From the NCBI GenBank assembly GCA_026983855.1, contig JALSTE010000781.1:1-6969 (forward strand): a stretch of DNA of 6,969 bases, in the 5' to 3' direction. Position 1 is the first letter of the stretch; every line of letters starts with the position of its first letter. The position numbers were made by a program, and so were the translations under genes. Below the pieces are notes generated by a model that did not search any database, was not told the origin of the DNA, and worked only from the letters and a program-made list of their open reading frames with translations. Shown one piece after another: positions 5,461 to 6,969 of the stretch. Source of the stretch: Acidimicrobiia bacterium. GTDB taxonomy: Bacteria > Actinomycetota > Acidimicrobiia > Acidimicrobiales > Poriferisodalaceae.

Positions 5461-6186
5461 ATGAGAGCAGACGGACGAGAACCCGACGAGCTGAGACCCA
5501 TCCATTTCCAGCGGGACTTCACCGACGCCACCCCCGGATCGGTGCTGGTCAGTTTCGGTCGGACCAAGGTGTTGTGCACGGTCTCGGTGACCGACAGCGT
5601 GCCCCGGTGGATGAGGGGACGGGGCACTGGTTGGGTGACGGCGGAGTACTCGATGCTCCCCGGATCGGGTACCGACCGGGTGGACCGCGAGTCCAAGAAG
5701 GGTCGGCAGAAGGGCCGTACCATGGAGATCGAGCGGCTGATCGCCCGGGCCCTGCGAACCGTGACCGACATGTCGGCGCTGGGGGAACGTCAGGTGACGG
5801 TGGACTGTGATGTCCTCCAGGCCGACGGCGGGACCCGGACCGCCTCCATCTGCGGGGGTTGGGTCGCTCTCCACGACGCCTTCTCCCGCCTGGTGGAGAG
5901 GGGCGAGATGGATTCCAACCCCCTCGTGGGTCAGTGCGCGGCCATCTCGGTGGGGATCATCGACGGCGAACCCCGTCTGGATCTCCCCTATGAGGAGGAT
6001 TCCCGGGCCCAGACCGACATGAACGTGGTCATGGTCGACGACGGTCGATTCGTCGAGGTCCAGGGGACGGCCGAGGCCGAGCCGTTCGATCGCGATGAGT
6101 TGAACGCACTGCTGGATCTGGCCGCAGGCGGCATCTCGCGGATCATGGAACTCCAGACCCAGGCCCTGGCCTCCCCCCGGATCTGA
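5461..6186 (+). CDS. rph: Ribonuclease PH
   Basis: RNase PH is a phosphate-dependent 3'-to-5' exoribonuclease that trims the 3' ends of tRNA precursors and other RNAs; it works as a hexameric ring. From the ATG at 5461 the product is 241 residues, the usual length. It has the RNase PH core motifs: GRTKVLCTVSV, the GRGTGWVTAEYSMLPGS block, GRTMEIERLIARALR (85-99, with the conserved Arg86), ADGGTRTASICGGW (121-134, with Arg126 of the phosphate site) and DLPYEEDSRAQTDMNVVM (174-191, with the acidic residues Asp180 and Asp186 expected to bind the metal). The frame is open upstream to 5302, but homology starts at about residue 4 of this call. An in-frame GTG at 5437 is possible, and the Shine-Dalgarno site is weak. 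rdgB follows after 3 bases. Confidence 0.96.
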   Translation: MRADGREPDELRPIHFQRDFTDATPGSVLVSFGRTKVLCTVSVTDSVPRWMRGRGTGWVTAEYSMLPGSGTDRVDRESKKGRQKGRTMEIERLIARALRTVTDMSALGERQVTVDCDVLQADGGTRTASICGGWVALHDAFSRLVERGEMDSNPLVGQCAAISVGIIDGEPRLDLPYEEDSRAQTDMNVVMVDDGRFVEVQGTAEAEPFDRDELNALLDLAAGGISRIMELQTQALASPRI

Positions 6187-6189
6187 GCG

Positions 6190-6771
6190 GTGCACCCACC
6201 CAGGTTGGTGCTGGCCACCGCCAACGAGGACAAGGTGGTCGAGATCCGTCGATTGCTGCCCGGGATCGAGCTTCTCCCCCGACCCGATGACCTACCCGAG
6301 GCGGTGGAGGACGGAGCGACCCTGTTCGACAACGCCCTCATCAAGGCTCGCTCGCTGGTGGAGTCGACGGGTCTCCCGGCGGTGGCTGACGACACCGGAC
6401 TGGAAGTGGATGCCCTCGACGGGGGGCCGGGGGTCCACACGGCCCGGTTCGCCGGGCCCGACGCCGGCTACACCGAGAACGTGGATCATCTCCTGGAGGT
6501 CCTGGAGGGCGCGCTGGACCGTACCGCCCGTTTCCGGACCGTGGCCCTGGTACTGACCCCCGGGGAACCGCCGGTCTGGGCTGAGGGAAGTGTGGAGGGT
6601 CGGATCGCGGAGGAACCGCGGGGTGGCGGCGGGTTCGGTTACGACCCCGTCTTCATCCCCGTGGAGGGGGACGGCCGGACCTTCGCCGAGATGTCCGAGG
6701 AGGAGAAGAACGCCATCAGTCACCGGGGTCGGGCCTTCACCGCCCTGGCGGCCCGGCTGGCGGAGATGTAG
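6190..6771 (+). CDS. rdgB: dITP/XTP pyrophosphatase (RdgB/HAM1 family)
   Basis: This enzyme hydrolyses non-canonical purine nucleoside triphosphates (dITP, ITP, XTP) to the monophosphate and pyrophosphate, keeping them out of DNA and RNA. The 193-residue product has the N-terminal signature LVLATANEDKVVEI (6-19), FDNALIKA with Lys52 (46-53), ADDTGLEVDALDGGPGV (66-82) with the catalytic Asp68, FGYDPVF (149-155) and EEKNAISHRGRA (171-182). The motif set is complete and length is typical. The GTG at 6190 is the only start that keeps the first beta-strand. It lies 3 bases after the rph stop and has no good ribosome binding site of its own, so translation is probably coupled to rph. The rph-rdgB pair is widely conserved in bacteria. 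Confidence 0.96.
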   Translation: MHPPRLVLATANEDKVVEIRRLLPGIELLPRPDDLPEAVEDGATLFDNALIKARSLVESTGLPAVADDTGLEVDALDGGPGVHTARFAGPDAGYTENVDHLLEVLEGALDRTARFRTVALVLTPGEPPVWAEGSVEGRIAEEPRGGGGFGYDPVFIPVEGDGRTFAEMSEEEKNAISHRGRAFTALAARLAEM

Positions 6772-6814
6772 CCACCTGGAAAGCCGGCTTCGTCGGCTAT
6801 CTCGCTCATCGGGC

Positions 6815-6840
6815 GACCGGCGGAGATGACCGCCGCGGTC
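6815..6840 (+). terminator. Possible terminator hairpin after rdgB
   Basis: GACCGGCGG (6815-6823) can pair with CCGC and CGGTC in 6830-6840 across the 6-base loop AGATGA, leaving a 2-base bulge: 9 pairs, 43 bases after the rdgB stop. No T-tract follows. The bulge and the high GC content make this only a moderate candidate. Confidence 0.35.
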
Positions 6841-6847
6841 CCGTTGA

Positions 6848-6969
6848 TCACCGGTGACGAGGTGGGTCTCGTGGGGGTCGCTCACCGGTGATGGGGTGGG
6901 TCTGGTTGGGGGTCGTTCACCGGTGATGGGGTGGGTCTGGTTGGGGGTCGTTCACCGGTGATGGGGTGG
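6848..6969. repeat. 34/35-bp tandem direct repeat with a palindrome in each unit, runs off the window
   Basis: Four copies begin at 6848 (34 bp, divergent), 6882 (35 bp), 6917 (35 bp, identical to the previous one) and 6952 (18 bases visible, identical as far as seen). Each begins with the perfect 10-bp palindrome TCACCGGTGA and continues with a G-rich part (GGGGTGGG, then TCTGGTTGGGGGTCGT in the identical copies). The first copy differs at several positions and lacks one base, as expected for an edge unit. A period of 34/35 bp is not a multiple of three, so it is not a protein repeat. There are no spacers, so it is not a CRISPR array. The true copy number is unknown because the array continues past the edge. 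Confidence 0.92.

Noticed and set aside
6781..6798. Hairpin AGCCG/CGGCT just after rdgB
   Set aside because: A 5-bp stem with a 7-base loop is too weak to call; the structure at 6815-6840 is a better candidate.
6772..6847. tRNA or small gene after rdgB
   Set aside because: No tRNA cloverleaf (no TTC-type T-arm or paired acceptor ends) and no reading frame with a plausible start were found in this stretch.
6848..6969. CRISPR array
   Set aside because: The repeats are contiguous with a period of 34/35 bp and the whole unit is repeated; there are no unique spacers and no cas genes in view.

Overview
This is a high-GC, gene-dense stretch of a bacterial chromosome, most likely from an actinomycete (Actinomycetota). 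Three things point there. It has a CysO/CysM pair of the mycobacterial type. The gene set cysO-cysM, then murI, a metallo-beta-lactamase-fold hydrolase, rph and rdgB follows, from memory, the Mycobacterium tuberculosis order Rv1335-Rv1336, (Rv1337), Rv1338-Rv1341. It also carries a lipoprotein with a long Thr-rich stalk of the kind common in Acidimicrobiia and relatives. The class-level guess (Acidimicrobiia-like) is inference only.

Layout. Positions 1-376 (minus strand) hold most of smpB, cut by the window edge. A 188-bp intergenic region (377-564) follows, with a good imperfect dyad at 469-492. Then come cysO (565-840, TTG start with a clear ribosome binding site) and cysM (846-1796), which form a two-gene unit for cysteine synthesis from O-phosphoserine and a protein-bound thiocarboxylate. 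A strong 16-bp-stem hairpin (1816-1862) separates them from a Thr-rich lipoprotein gene (1915-2670). Its end overlaps the end of a convergent gene for a YihY/BrkB-type membrane protein (2642-3604, minus). A short divergent promoter region leads to murI (3732-4577), which overlaps a metallo-beta-lactamase-fold hydrolase (4568-5305). After a 155-bp gap come rph (5461-6186) and rdgB (6190-6771), probably translationally coupled. The last ~200 bp are non-coding and contain the start of a 34/35-bp tandem repeat array (6848 to the window end) with a palindrome in every unit.

How the genes work together. Most are housekeeping genes: trans-translation (smpB), cysteine biosynthesis (cysO, cysM), peptidoglycan precursor supply (murI), tRNA 3'-end processing (rph) and cleansing of non-canonical purine nucleotides (rdgB). 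The lipoprotein and the YihY-type gene sit where mycobacteria carry a rhomboid-family gene, so this is the variable part of an otherwise conserved block. No phage, transposon, CRISPR or defence genes are visible. The least explained items are the tandem repeat array, the intergenic dyad, the lipoprotein's C-terminal domain and the absence of mec beside cysO.
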